A stretch of 64,000 bases of DNA. Source: Epiperipatus broadwayi. Its lineage: Eukaryota; Onychophora; Udeonychophora; Euonychophora; Peripatidae. The position numbers and the translations under genes were made by a program. The DNA lies in the NCBI GenBank assembly GCA_028023455.1, contig JAQFVV010012490.1:4757936-4821935 (forward strand). The letters are read 5' to 3'. This document shows positions 49,603 to 63,437 of this stretch, piece by piece. The notes under the pieces are model-generated. The model saw only the letters and a program-made list of their open reading frames with translations, ran no database searches and was not told the DNA's origin. Position 1 is the first letter of the stretch, and each line of letters opens with the position of its first letter.

Positions 49603-52600
49603 TACTCAATATGACAAAATCAGCGAAAAAATTAATCAAAATATAGTATTATACACCACCATGTTCCAATAGTGTTTTAAGCTTAGAAATAGAGGCAGGT
49701 TACAAATTTCTAAAAATTGATGAATTTGAATACTTTAACATTGCAGTTCAGTATAATTTAGACAATTCTATGTAAATATCACAAAATCAGTGGAAAAAGT
49801 TATTTGAAATTTGGTATTCTACCCCAGCATGTTCATATAGTGTTGTAGGCTTGGAAATATAGCCAGGTTACAATTTCCTAAAAGTTGATGAATTTGAATA
49901 CTTTAACATATGCACTTAAGTATAATTTAGCTAATTCTACCTAAATATGACAAAATCAGTGAAAATATTCATTCAAAATATGGTATTGTACACCAGCATC
50001 TTCATATAGCATTTTCAGCTTGAAAAAAGAGCCATGTTACAAATTCCTAAAAATTCATTAATTTGAACACTTTAACAATGCAGTTCAGTATAAGTTAGCT
50101 AAATCTACCTAAATATGAAAAAATCAACGAATAAAATTCATTCAAAATATAGTATTGAACACCACCATGTTCCAATAGGGTTTTAAGCTTAGAAACACAG
50201 GCAGGTTACAAATTCCTAAAAATTGATTAATTTGAATACTGTAACATTGCAGTTCAGTCTAATTTAGCTAATGTTACCTAAATATAACAAAAGCAGCGAA
50301 AAAATTGTACACCAGCATGATCATACTGCGTGTTAAGCTTGGAAATACAGCCAGGTTACAAATTCCTAAAAATTGATGAATTTGAACACTTTAACAATGC
50401 AGTTCAGTATAATTTAGCTAATTCTACCTAAATATGACAAAATCAGAAAAAAATTCATTCAAAATATAGTATTGTACACCATCATGTTGATATCGTATTT
50501 TAAACTTGGAAATACAGTCAGGATACAGATTCCTAAAAATTGATGAATTTGAATACTTTTATATTGCAGTTCAGTATAATTTAGCAAATTCTACCTAAAT
50601 ATGACTAAAGCAGCGAAAAAATTCATTCAAAATATAGTATTGTACACCAGCATTTTCATAATGCGGTTTAAGCTTGGAAATACAGCCAGGTTACAAATTT
50701 CTAAAAATTGATGAATTTCAATACTTTAACATTGCAGTTCAGTACAATTTAGACAATTCTATGTAAATATAACAAAATCAGAGGAAAAGGTTGTTTAAAA
50801 TATAGTAGTCTACCCCAGCATTTTCATATAGCGTTGTAAGCTTGGAAATACAGCCTAGTTCCAATTTCCTAAAAGTTGATGAATTTGAATACTTTAACAC
50901 TGCAGTTCAGTCTAATTTACCTAATTCTACGTAAATATGAAAAAATCAGAGAAAAAATTCAGTGAAAATATGGTATTGTACACCAGCATCTTCAAATCAC
51001 GTTTTAAACTTGAAAATACAGCCAGGTTACAAATTCCTAAAAATTGATAAATATGAAAATTTTAACATTGCATTTCAGTATAATTTAGCTAATTCCACCT
51101 ACATATGACAACATCAGTGAAAACATTCATTCAAACTATAATATTTTACACCAGCATATTCATATTGTGTTTTAAGCTTGAAAATACAGCAAGGTTAAAA
51201 ATTCATAAAAATTGATGAATTTGAATACTTTAACATTGCAGTTCAGTATAATTTAGCTAATTCTACCTAAATATTACAAAATCAGCAAAAAATTCATTAA
51301 AATATTGTATTGTACACCATCATGTTGATATCAAATTTAAAGCTTGGAAATACAGTCTTGTCACAAACTCCTAAAAATTGATGAATTTAAATAGTTTAAC
51401 ATTGCAGTTCAGTATAATTTAGACAATTCTATGTAAATATCACAAAATCAGTGAAAACAGTTATTTAAAATATAGTATTCTACACCAGCATATTCATATA
51501 GCGTTGTAAGCTCTGAAATACAGCCCGGTTACAAATTCCTAGAACTTAATGAATTTGAATACTTTAACATTGCAGTTCAGTATAATTTAGCTAATTCTAC
51601 CTAAATATGACAAAATCAGCGAAAAAATTCATTCAAAATATAGTATTGTACATCAGCATGTTCATATCACATTTTAAGCTTGGAAATATAGCCACATTAC
51701 AAATTGTTAAAAATTGATCAATTTGAATACTTTAACATTGCAGTTCAGTATAATTTAGCTCATTCTACCTAAATATGACAAAATCAGAAAAAAAATCATT
51801 CAAAATATAATATTGTACACCAGCATGTTCATATCACATGTAAAGCTTGAAAATAGAGCCATGTTACAAATTTCTACAAATTGATGAATTTGAATACTTT
51901 AAAAACATTGCAGTTGAGTATACTTTAGCTTATTCTACCTAAATTTGACAAAATCAGGAAAAACATTCATTCAAAATATAGTATTGTACACCAGGAACAG
52001 CATTTAGCGTTTTAAGCTTGGAAATACAGACTGGTTGCAAATTCCTAAAAATTAATGAATTGCAATACTTTAACATTGCAGTTCAGTATAATTTAGCGAA
52101 TTCTACCTAAATATGACAAAATCAGTGAAAAAATTCATTCAAAATATAGTATTGTACACCAGCATGCTCATATCGCGTTTTAAGCTTGAAAATACAGTCC
52201 AGGTTACAAATTCCTAAAAATTAATGAATTTGAATACTTTAACATTGAATTTCAGTATAATTAGCTAATTCTCACTAAATATGACAAAATCAGCGAAAAC
52301 ATTCATTCAAAATATAATATTGTTTACCAGCATGTTCATATCGCGTTTTAAGCTTGGGAATACAGCCAGGTTACAAATTTCTAAAAATTGATGAATTTGA
52401 ATACTTTAATCTTGCAGTTCAGTATAATTTAGCTAATTCTATCTAAATATGACTAAATCAGTAAAAAAATTTATTCAAAATATAGTATTGTACACCAGCA
52501 TGTTCATATCGCGTTTTAAGCTTGGAAATACAGTCAGGTTACAAATTCCTAGAAATTAATGAATTTTAATACTTTAACAATGCAGTTCAGTATAATTTAG

Positions 52601-52943
52601 CAAATTCTACCTAAATATGACAAAATCAGTAAAAAAATTCATTAAAAATATAGTACTGTACACCAGCATGTTCATAGCGCGTTTTAAGCTTGGAAATACA
52701 GCCTGGTTACAAATTTTTAAAAATTGATGAATTTCAATACTTTCGCATTGCAGTTCAGTATAATTTAGACAATTCTATGTAAATATCACGATATCAGTGG
52801 AAACAGTTATTTAAAATATAGTATTCTACACCAGCATGTTCATATAGCATTGTAAGCTTGGAAATACAGCCAGGTTACAATTTTCTAAAACTTGATGAAT
52901 TTCAATACTTTAACATTTCAGTTCAGTATAATTTAGCGAATTC
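49603..52943 (+). repeat. HOR1 unit 7, long type, 3341 bp
   Basis: The full monomer order is present and the 29-bp deletion is absent. Confidence 0.85.
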
Positions 52944-55600
52944 TACTCAATATGACAAAATCAGCGAAAAAATTTAATCAAAATATAGTATTATACACCA
53001 CCATGTTCCAATAGTGTTTTAAGCTTAGAAATAGAGGCAGGTTACAAATTTCTAAAAATTGATGAATTTGAATACTTTAACATTGCAGTTCAGTATAATT
53101 TAGACAATTCTATGTAAATATCACAAAATCAGTGGAGAAAGTTATTTGAAATTTGGTATTCTACACCAGCATGTTCATATAGTGTTGTAGGCTTGGAAAT
53201 ATAGCCAGGTTACAATTTCCTAAAAGTTGATGAATTTGAATACTTTAACATATGCACTTAAGTATAATTTAGCTAATTCTACCTAAATATGACAAAATCA
53301 GTGAAAATATTCATTCAAAATATGGTATTGTACACCAGCATCTTCATATAGCATTTTCAGCTTGAAAAAAAAGCCATGTTACAAATTTCTAAAAATTCAT
53401 TAATTTGAACACTTTAACAATGCAGTTCAGTATAAGTTAGTTAAATCTACCTAAATATGAAAAAATCAACGAATAAAATTCATTCAAAATATAGTATTGA
53501 ACACCACCATGTTCCAATAGGGTTTTAAGCTTAGAAACACAGGCAGGTTACAAATTCCTAAAAATTGATTAATTTGAATACTGTAACATTGCAGTTCAGT
53601 CTAATTTAACTAATGTTACCTAAATATGACAAAATCAGCGAAAAAATTGTACACCAGCATGCTCATATAGCGCTTTAAGCTTGAATATACAGCCAGGTTA
53701 CAAATTTCTAAAAATTGATGAATTTGAACACTTTAACATTGCAGTTCAGTATAATTTAGCTAATTCTACCTAAATATGACAAAATCAACGAAAAAATTCA
53801 TTCAAAATATAGTATTGTACACCATCATGTTGATATCGTATTTTAAACTTGGAAATACAGTCAGGATACAGATTCCTAAAAATTAATGAATTTGAATACT
53901 TTTATATTGCAGTTCAGTATAATTTAGCAAATTCTACCTAAATATGACTAAAGCAGCGAAAAAATTCATTCAAAATATAGTATTGTACACCAGCATTTTC
54001 ATAATGCGGTTTAAGCTTGGAAATACAGCCAGGTTACAAATTTCTAAAAATTGATGAATTTTAATACTTTAACATTGCAGTTCAGTACAATTTAGACAAT
54101 TCTATGTAAATATAACAAAATCAGAGGAAAAGGTTGTATAAAATATAGTAGTCTACCCCAGCATTTTCATATAGCGTTGTAAGCTTGGAAATACAGCCTA
54201 GTTCCAATTTCCTAAAAGTTGATGAATTTGAATACTTTAACACTGCAGTTCAGTCTAATTTACCTAATTCTACCTAAATATGAAAAAATCAGAGAAAAAA
54301 TTCAGTGAAAATATGGTATTGTACACCAGCATCTTCAAATCACGTTTTAAACTTGAAAATACAGCCAGGTTACAAATTCCTAAAAATTGATAAATATGAA
54401 AATTTTAACATTGCATTTCAGTATAATTTAGCTAATTCCACCTACATATGACAACATCAGTGAAAACATTAATTCAAACTATAATATTTTACACCAGCAT
54501 ATTCATATTGTGTTTTAAGCTTGAAAATACAGCAAGGTTAAAAATTCATAAAAATTGATGAATTTGAATACTTTAACATTGCAGTTCAGTATAATTTAGC
54601 TAATTCTACCTAAATATTACAAAATCAGCAAAAAATTCATTAAAATATTGTATTGTACAGCATCATGTTGATATCAAATTTAAAGCTTGGAAATACAGTC
54701 TTGTCACAAACTCCTAAAAATTGATGAATTTAAATAGTTTAACATTGCAGTTCAGTATAATTTCACAAACTCCTAAAAATTGATGAATTTGAATAGTTTA
54801 ACATTGCAGTTCAGTATAATTTAGCTAATTCTACCTAAATATGACAAAATCAGCGAAAAAATTCATTCAAAATATAGTATTGTACATCAGCATGTTCATA
54901 TCACATTTTAAGCTTGGAAATATAGCCACATTACAAATTGTTAAAAATTGATGAATTTGAATACTTTAACATTGCAGTTCAGTATAATTTAGCTCATTCT
55001 ACCTAAATATGACAAAATCAAAAAAAAAATCATTCAAAATATAATATTGTACACCAGCATGTTCATATCACATTTAAATCTTGAAAATAGAGCCATGTTA
55101 CAAATTTCTACAAATTGATGAATTTGAATACTTTAAAAACATTGCAGTTGAGTATACTTTAGCTTATTCTACCTAAATTTGACAAAATCAGGAAAAACAT
55201 TCATTCAAAATATAGTATTGTACACCAGGAACAGCATTTAGCGTTTTAAGCTTGGAAATACAGACTGGTTGCAAATTCCTAAAAATTAATGAATTGCAAT
55301 ACTTTAACATTGCAGTTCAGTATAATTTAGCGAATTCTACCTAAATATGATAAAATCAGCGAAAAAAGTTATTCAAAATATAGTATTCTACACCAGCATG
55401 TTCATATCGTGTTTTAAACTTGGAAATACAGTCAGGTTACAAATTCCTAAAAATTAATGAATTTGAATACTTTAACATTGAATTTCAGTATAATTTAGCT
55501 AATTCTCACTAAATATGACAAAATCAGCGAAAAAATTCATTCAAAATATAATATTGTTTACCAGCATGTTCATATCGCGTTTTAAACTTGAGAATAGAGC
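52944..55600 (+). repeat. HOR1 last, partial unit with a deletion junction
   Basis: The order is as in other units until about 54,764, where AATTT runs straight into CACAAACTCCTAAAAATTG. This repeats ~70 bp and skips the second-lineage monomer normally found there. The unit order is lost after about 55,600. Confidence 0.8.
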
Positions 55601-57734
55601 CATGTTACAAATTCCTAAAAATTGATGAATTTGAATACTTTAAAAACATTGCAGTTCAATATAATTTAGGTTATTCTACCTAAATATGACAAAATCAGCG
55701 AAAACATTCATTCAAAATATAGTATTGTACACCAGGACCGTCATTTAGCGTTTTAAGCTTTGAAATATAGCCAGGTTACAAATTCCAAGAACATAATGAA
55801 TTTGAATACTTTAACATTGCAGTTCAGTATAATTTAGCTAATTCTACCTAAATATGACAAAATCAGTGAAAAAAATCATTCAAAATATAGTATTGTACAG
55901 CAGCATGTTCTTAGCGCGTTTTAAGCTTGGAAATACTGCCAGGTTACAAATTTCTAAAAATTGATGAATTTGATTACTTTAACATTGCAGTTCAGTGTAA
56001 TTGAGCGAATTCTACCTAAATATGACAAAATCAGCGAAAATATTCACCAGCATGCTCATAGCGCTTTGTAAGCTTTGAATGACAGCCAGGTTAGAAATTT
56101 GTCAAAATTGATGAATTTGAATACTTTAACATTGCAATTCAGTATAATTTAGCTCATTTTACCTAAATATGACAAAACCAGTAAAAAAATTCATTCAAAA
56201 TATAGTACTGTACACCAGCATGTTCTTAGCGCGTTTTAAGCTTGGAAATACAGCCAGGTTACAATTTCTAAAAATTGATGAATTTGAATACTTTAACATT
56301 GCAGTTCAGTATAATTTAGCTAATTCTACATAAATCTGAGACAATCAGCACAAAAATTTATACAAAATATAGTATTGTACACCAGCATGCTCATAGCGCG
56401 TTTTAAGTTTGGAAATACAGCCAGATTACAAATTTTTAAAAATTGATGAATTTGAATACTTTAACATTGCAGTTCAGTAGAATTTAGCTAATTCTACCTC
56501 AATATGATAAAATCAGCGAAAAAAATCATTCAAAATATAGTATTGTACAGCAGCAGGTTCTTAGCGCGTTTTATGCTTGGAAATACAGCCTGGTTACAAT
56601 TTTTTAAAAATTGATGAATTTGAATACTTTAACATTGCAGTTCAGTATAATTTAGGTAATTCTACCTAAATATGACAAAATCAGCAAAAAATTGCATTCA
56701 AAATATAGTATTGTACAGCAGCATGTTCTTAGCCCGTTTTAAACTTGGAAATGCAGCCACATTACAAATTCCTAAATTTTGATGAATTTGAATACTTTAA
56801 CATTGCAGTTCAGTATAAGTGTGCTAATTCTACCTAAATATGACAAAATAAGCGAAAAAAATCATTCACATTATAGTATTGTACACTGCACGTTCTTAGT
56901 GTGTTTTAAGCTTGGAAATAGAGCCAGATTACAAATTCCTAAAAATTTATGAATTTGAATACTTTAACATTGCAGTTCGGTATAATTTAGCTAATTCTAC
57001 CTAAATATGACAAAATCAGCGAAAAAAATCATACAAAATATACTATTGTACAGCAGCATGTTCTTAGCGCGTTTTAAGCTTGGAAATACAGCCAGGTTAC
57101 AAATTTCTAAAAATTAATGAATATGAATACTTTAACATTGCAGTTCAGTATAATTTAGCTAATTCTACCTAAATATGACAAAATTAGCGAAAAAAATCAT
57201 TCAAAATATAGTATTGTACCGCAGCATGTTCTTAGCGCGTTTTAAGCTTGGAAATACAGCCAGGTTACAAATTTCTAAAATTTGATGAATTTGAATACTT
57301 TGACATTGCAGTTCAGTATAATTTAGTTAATTCTACATAAATATGACAAAATCAGCAAAAAAATTTATTCAAAATATATATTGGTACACCAGCAGGCTCT
57401 TAGCGCTTTTTAAACTTTGAAAGACAGCCAGGTTACAAATTTTTCAAAATTGATGAATTTGAATACTTTAAAAATGCAGTTCAGTATACTTTAGCTAATT
57501 CTACATAAATATGACAAAATCAGCAAAAAAATTAATTCAAAATATAGTATTGTACAGCAGCATGTTTTTAGCACGTTTTAAGCTTGGAAAGACAGCCGGG
57601 ATACAAATTTTTTAAAATTGATGAATTTGAATACTTTAACATTGCAGTTCAGTTTAATTTAGCTAATTCTACCTAAATATGACAAAACCAGTAAAAAAAT
57701 TCATTTAAAATATAGTATTGTACACCAGCATATT
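55600..57734 (+). repeat. Transition block of unordered satellite monomers
   Basis: About 12-13 monomers without repeated order. One is shortened near 56,040 (AAAATATTCACCAGCATGC). Many carry CTTAGCGCG or GTACAGCAGCATG variants not seen in HOR1. No second-lineage (GACAATTCTATG) monomer remains. Confidence 0.85.
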
Positions 57735-58911
57735 CAAAGCTTGTTTTAAGCTTGGAAATACAGCCAGGTGACAAATTAATAAAAATTGATGAATTTGAAT
57801 ACTTTAACATTGCAGTTCAGTATAATTTAGCTAATTCTATCGAAATTTGACCAAATCAGTGAAAAAATTCATTAAAAATATATTACTGTATACCAGCATG
57901 TTCATAGCGCGTTTTAAGCTTGGAAATGAAGCCTGGTTACAAATTTTTAAAAATTGATGAATTTGAATACTTTAACATTGCAGTTCAGTATAATTTAGCT
58001 AATTCTACCGAAATATGACAAAATCAGTGAAAAAAATTCATTAAAAATATATTACTGTATACCATCATGTTCATAGCGCGTTTTAAGCTTGGAAATGAAG
58101 CCTGGTTACAAATTTTTAAAAATTGATGAATTTGAATACTTTAACATTGCAGTTCAGTATAATTTAGCTAATTTTACCTAAATATGACAAAACCAGTAAA
58201 AAAATTCATTCAAAATATAGTACTGTACAACAGCATGGTCTTAGCGGGTTTTAAGCTTGGAAATACAGCCAAATTACACACTCCTAAAAATTGATGAATT
58301 TGAATACTTTAACATTGCAGTTCAGTATAATTTAGCTAATTCTACCGAAATATGACAAAATCAGTGAAAAAATTCATTAAAAATATATTACTGTATACCA
58401 GCATGTTCATAGCGCGTTTTAAGCTTGGAAATGAAGCCTGGTTACAAATTTTTAAAAATTGATGAATTTGAATACTTTAACATTGCAGTTCAGTATAATT
58501 TAGCTAATTTTACCTAAATATGACAAAACCAGTAAAAAAATTCATTCAAAATATAGTACTGTACACCAGCATGTTCTTAGCGGGTTTTAAGCTTGGAAAT
58601 ACAGCCAAATTACACATTCCTAAAAATTGATGAATTTGAATACTTTAACATTGCAGTTCAGTATAATTTAGCTAATTCTACCGAAATATGACAAAATCAG
58701 TGAAAAAATTTATTAAAAATATATTACTGTTTACCACCATGTTCATAGCGCGTTTTAAGCTTGGAAATACAGCCTGGTTACAAATTTTTAAAAATTGATG
58801 AATTTGAATACTTTAACATTGTAGTTCAGTATAATTTAGCTAATTCTACCTAAATATGACAAAACCAGTAAAAAAATTCATTTAAAATATAGTATTGTAC
58901 ACCAGCATATT
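57735..58911 (+). repeat. HOR2 7-monomer block a (1177 bp)
   Basis: The order Z-X-X-Y-X-Y-X' was read directly. The first Y ends in ACACACTCC. Confidence 0.85.
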
Positions 58912-60245
58912 CAAAGCTTGTTTTAAGCTTGGAAATACAGCCAGGTGACAAATTAATAAAAATTGATGAATTTGAATACTTTAACATTGCAGTTCAGGAT
59001 AATTTAGATAATTCTACCGAAATATGACAAAATCAGTGAAAAAATTTATTAAAAATATATTACTGTATACCAGCATGTTCATAGCGCGTTTTAAGCTTGG
59101 AAATGAAGCCTGGTTACAAATTTTTAAAAATTGATGAATTTGAATACTTTAACATTGCAGTTCAGTATAATTTAGCTAATTTTACCTAAATATGACAAAA
59201 CCAGTAAAAAAATTCATTCAAAATATAGTACTGTACACCAGCATGGTCTTAGCGGGTTTTAAGCTTGGAAATACAGCCAAATTACACATTCCTAAAAATT
59301 GATGAATTTGAATACTTTAACATTGCAGTTCAGTATAATTTAGCTAATTCTATCGAAATTTGACCAAATCAGTGAAAACATTCATTAAAAATATATTACT
59401 GTATACCAGCATGTTCATAGCGCGTTTTAAACTTGGAAATGAAGCCTGGTTACAAACTTTTAAAAATTGATGAATTTGAATACTTTAACATTGCAGTTCA
59501 GTATAATTTAGCTAATTCTACCGAAATATGACAAAATCAGTGAAAAAATTCATTAAAAATATATTACTGTATACCAGCATGTTCATAGCGCGTTTTAAGC
59601 TTGGAAATGAAGCCTGGTTACAAATTTTTACAAATTGATGAATTTGAATACTTTAACATTGCAGTTCAGTATAATTTAGCTAATTTTACCTAAATATGAC
59701 AAAACCAGTAAAAAAATTCATTCAAAATATAGTACTGTACAACAGCGGGTTTTAAGCTTGGAAATACAGCCAAATTACACATTCCTAAAAATTGATGAAT
59801 TTGAATACTTTAACATTGCAGTTCAGTATAATTTAGCTAATTTTACCTAAATATGACAAAACCAGTAAAACAATTCATTCAAAATATAGTACTGTACAAC
59901 AGCATATTCTTAGCGGGTTTTAAGCTTGGAAATACAGCCAAATTACACATTCCTAAAAATTGATGAATTTGAATACTTTAACATTGCAGTTCAGTATAAT
60001 TTAGCTAATTTTACCGAAATATTGACAAAATCAGTGAAAAAATTTATTAAAAATATATTACTGTTTACCTCCATGTTCATAGCGCGTTTTAAGCTTGGAA
60101 ATACAGCCTGGTTACAAATTTTTAAAAATTGATGAATTTGAATACTTTAACATTGTAGTTCAGTTTAATTTAGCTAATTCTACCTAAATATGACAAAACC
60201 AGTAAAAAAATTCATTTAAAATATAGTATTGTACACCAGCATATT
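58912..60245 (+). repeat. HOR2 8-monomer block (1334 bp)
   Basis: The order is Z-X-Y-X-X-Y-Y-X'. One Y near 59,744 has lost about 17 bp (ACAACAGCGGGTTTTAAGC). One X has the ACAAACTTTT variant at about 59,452. Confidence 0.8.
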
Positions 60246-62262
60246 CAAAGCTTGTTTTAAGCTTGGAAATACAGCCAGGTGACAAATTAATAAAAATTGA
60301 TGAATTTGAATACTTTAACATTGCAGTTCAGTATAATTTAGCTAATTCTACCGAAATATGACAAAATCAGTGAAAAAATTCATTAAAAATATATTACTGT
60401 AAACCAGCATGTTCATAGCGCGTTTTAAGCTTGGAAATGAAGCCTGGTTACAAATTTTTAAAAATTGATGAATTTGAATACTTTAACATTGCAGTTCAGT
60501 ATAATTTAGCTAATTTTACCTAAATATGACAAAACCAGTAAAAAAATTCATTCAAAATATAGTACTGTACAACAGCATGGTCTTAGCGGATTTTAAGCTT
60601 GGAAATACAGCCAAATTACACATTCCTAAAAATTGATGAATTTGAATACTTTAACATTGCAGTTCAGTATAATTTAGCTAATTCTATCGAAATATGACCA
60701 AATCAGTGAAAAAATTCATTAAAAATATATTACTGTATACCATCATGTTCATAGCGCGTTTTAAGCTTGGAAATACAGCCAGGTGACAAATTCATAAAAA
60801 TTGATGAATTTAAATACTTTAACATTGCAGTTCAGTATAATTTAGCTAATTCTACCTAAATATGACAAAACCAGTAAAAAAATTCATTCAAAATATAGTA
60901 CTGTACACCAGCATGTTCTTAGCGCGTTTTAAGCTTGGAAATACAGCCAAATTACAAATTCCTAAAAATTGATGAATTTGAATACTTTAACATTGCAGTT
61001 CAGTATAATTTAGCTAATTCTACCGAAATATGATAAAATCAGTGAAAAAATTCATTAAAAATATATTACTGTATACCAGCATGTTCATAGCGCGTTTTAA
61101 GCTTGGAAATACAGCCTGGTTACAAATTTTTAAAAATTGATGAATTTGAATACTTTAACATTGCAGTTCAGTATAATTTAGCTAATTTTACCTAAATATG
61201 ACAAAACCAGTAAAAAAATTCATTCAAAATATAGTACTGTACAGCAGCATGTTCTTAGCGGGTTTTAAGCTTGGAAATACAGCCAAATTACACATTCCTA
61301 AAAATTGATGAATTTGAATACTTTAACATTGCAGTTCAGTATAATTTAGCTAATTCTACCTAAATATGACAAAATCAGTGAAAAAATTCATTCAAAATAT
61401 AGTACTGTACACCAGCATGTTCATAGCGTGTTTTAAGCTTGGAAATAGAGCCAGGTTACAAATTCCTAAAAATTGATGAATTTGAATACTTTAACATTGC
61501 AGTTCAGTATAATTTAGCTAATTCTACCTAAATATGACAAAATCAGTGAAAAAATTCATTAAAAATATAGTACTGTACACCAGCATGTTCATAGCGCGTT
61601 TTAAGCTTGGAAATACAGCCAGGTTACAAATTCCTAAAAATTGATGAATTTGAATACTTTAACATTGCAGTTCAGTATAATTTAGCTAATTCTACCTAAA
61701 TATGACAAAATCAGCGAAAAAAATCATTCAAAATATAGTATTGTACACCAGCATGTTCTTAGCGCGTTTTAAGCTTGGAAATACAGCCAGGTTACAAATT
61801 CCTAAAAATTGATGAATTTGAATACTTTAACATTGCAGTTCAGTATAATTTAGCTAATTCTACCTAAATATGACAAAATCAGTAAAAAAATTCATTCAAA
61901 ATATATTACTGTACACCAGCATGTTCATAGCGCGTTTTAAGCTTGGAAATACAGCCAGGTTACAAATTTTTAAAAATTGATGAATTTGAATACTTTAACA
62001 TTGCAGTTCAGTATAATTTAGCTAATTCTACCTAAATATGACAAAATCAGTAAAAAAATTCATTCAAAATATATTACTGTATACCAGCATGTTCATAGCG
62101 CGTTTTAAGCTTGGAAATGACAGCCTGGTTACAAATTTTTAAAAATTGATGAATTTGAATACTTTAACATTGCAGTTCAGTTTAATTTAGCTAATTTTAC
62201 CTAAATATGACAAAACCAGTAAAAAAATTCATTCAAAATATAGTATTGTACACCAGCATATT
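60246..62262 (+). repeat. HOR2 12-monomer block (2017 bp)
   Basis: It starts Z-X-Y-X and then runs through more consensus-like monomers around 61,370-62,050. It ends before the next Z. Confidence 0.75.
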
Positions 62263-63437
62263 CAAAGCTTGTTTTAAGCTTGGAAATACAGCCAGGTGAC
62301 AAATTAATAAAAATTGATGAATTTGAATACTTTAACATTGCAGTTCAGTATAATTTAGCTAATTCTATCGAAATTTGACCAAATCAGTGAAAAAATTCAT
62401 TAAAAATATATTACTGTATACCAGCATGTTCATAGCGCGTTTTAAGCTTGGAAATGAAGCCTGGTTACAAATTTTTAAAAATTGATGAATTTGAATACTT
62501 TAACATTGCAGTTCAGTATAATTTAGCTAATTCTACCGAAATATGACAAAATCAGTGAAAAAATTCATTAAAAATATATTACTGTATACCAGCATGTTCA
62601 TAGCGCGTTTTAAGCTTGGAAATGAAGCCTGGTTACAAATTTTTAAAAATTGATGAATTTGAATACTTTAACATTGCAGTTCAGTATAATTTAGCTAATT
62701 TTACCTAAATATGACAAAACCAGTAAAAAATTCATTCAAAATATAGTACTGTACAACAGCATGGTCTTAGCGGGTTTTAAGCTTGGAAATACAGCCAAAT
62801 TACACACTCCTAAAAATTGATGAATTTGAATACTTTAACATTGCAGTTCAGTATAATTTAGCTAATTCTACCGAAATATGACAAAATCAGTGAAAAAATT
62901 CATTAAAAATATATTACTGTATACCAGCATGTTCATAGCGCGTTTTAAGCTTGGAAATGAAGCCTGGTTACAAATTTTTAAAAATTGATGAATTTGAATA
63001 CTTTAACATTGCAGTTCAGTATAATTTAGCTAATTTTACCTAAATATGACAAAACCAGTAAAAAAATTCATTCAAAATATAGTACTGTACACCAGCATGG
63101 TCTTAGCGGGTTTTAAGCTTGGAAATACAGCCAAATTACACATTCCTAAAAATTGATGAATTTGAATACTTTAACATTGCAGTTCAGTATAATTTAGCTA
63201 ATTCTATCGAAATATGACAAAATCAGTGAAAAAATTTATTAAAAATATATTACTGTTTACCACCATGTTCATAGCGCGTTTTAAGCTTGGAAATACAGCC
63301 TGGTTACAAATTTTTAAAAATTGATGAATTTGAATACTTTAACATTGTAGTTCAGTATAATTTAGCTAATTCTACCTAAATATGACAAAACCAGTAAAAA
63401 AATTCATTTAAAATATAGTATTGTACACCAGCATATT
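62263..63437 (+). repeat. HOR2 7-monomer block b (1175 bp)
   Basis: Same order and variants as the block at 57,735, displaced by 4,528 bp. Confidence 0.85.

Larger units (their letters stand above)
27880..55600 (+). repeat. HOR1: 20-monomer higher-order satellite repeat (~3.34 kb unit)
   Basis: A unique monomer variant, TTCTACTCAATATGAC, occurs with its TACTC at 28,616, 31,961, 35,277, 38,620, 41,936, 45,253, 49,603 and 52,944. The spacings are 3345, 3316, 3343, 3316, 3317, 4350 and 3341 bp. Counting the GCAGTTCAG-type landmark between the first two gives 20 monomers. The same ordered monomer variants fill each unit with only scattered mismatches. Another once-per-unit marker is an 18-bp-deleted monomer (AAAATTGTACACC at 29,318, 32,661, 35,979, 39,321, 42,638, 45,955, 50,303 and 53,644). 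Stops are frequent in all frames and no gene is encoded. Confidence 0.92.

Noticed and set aside
59926-60132. 68-codon plus-strand frame in the satellite
   Set aside because: It is a chance open frame in one HOR2 monomer where a single-base insertion (ATATTGAC) shifts the frame past the usual stops. Neighbouring monomers are closed.
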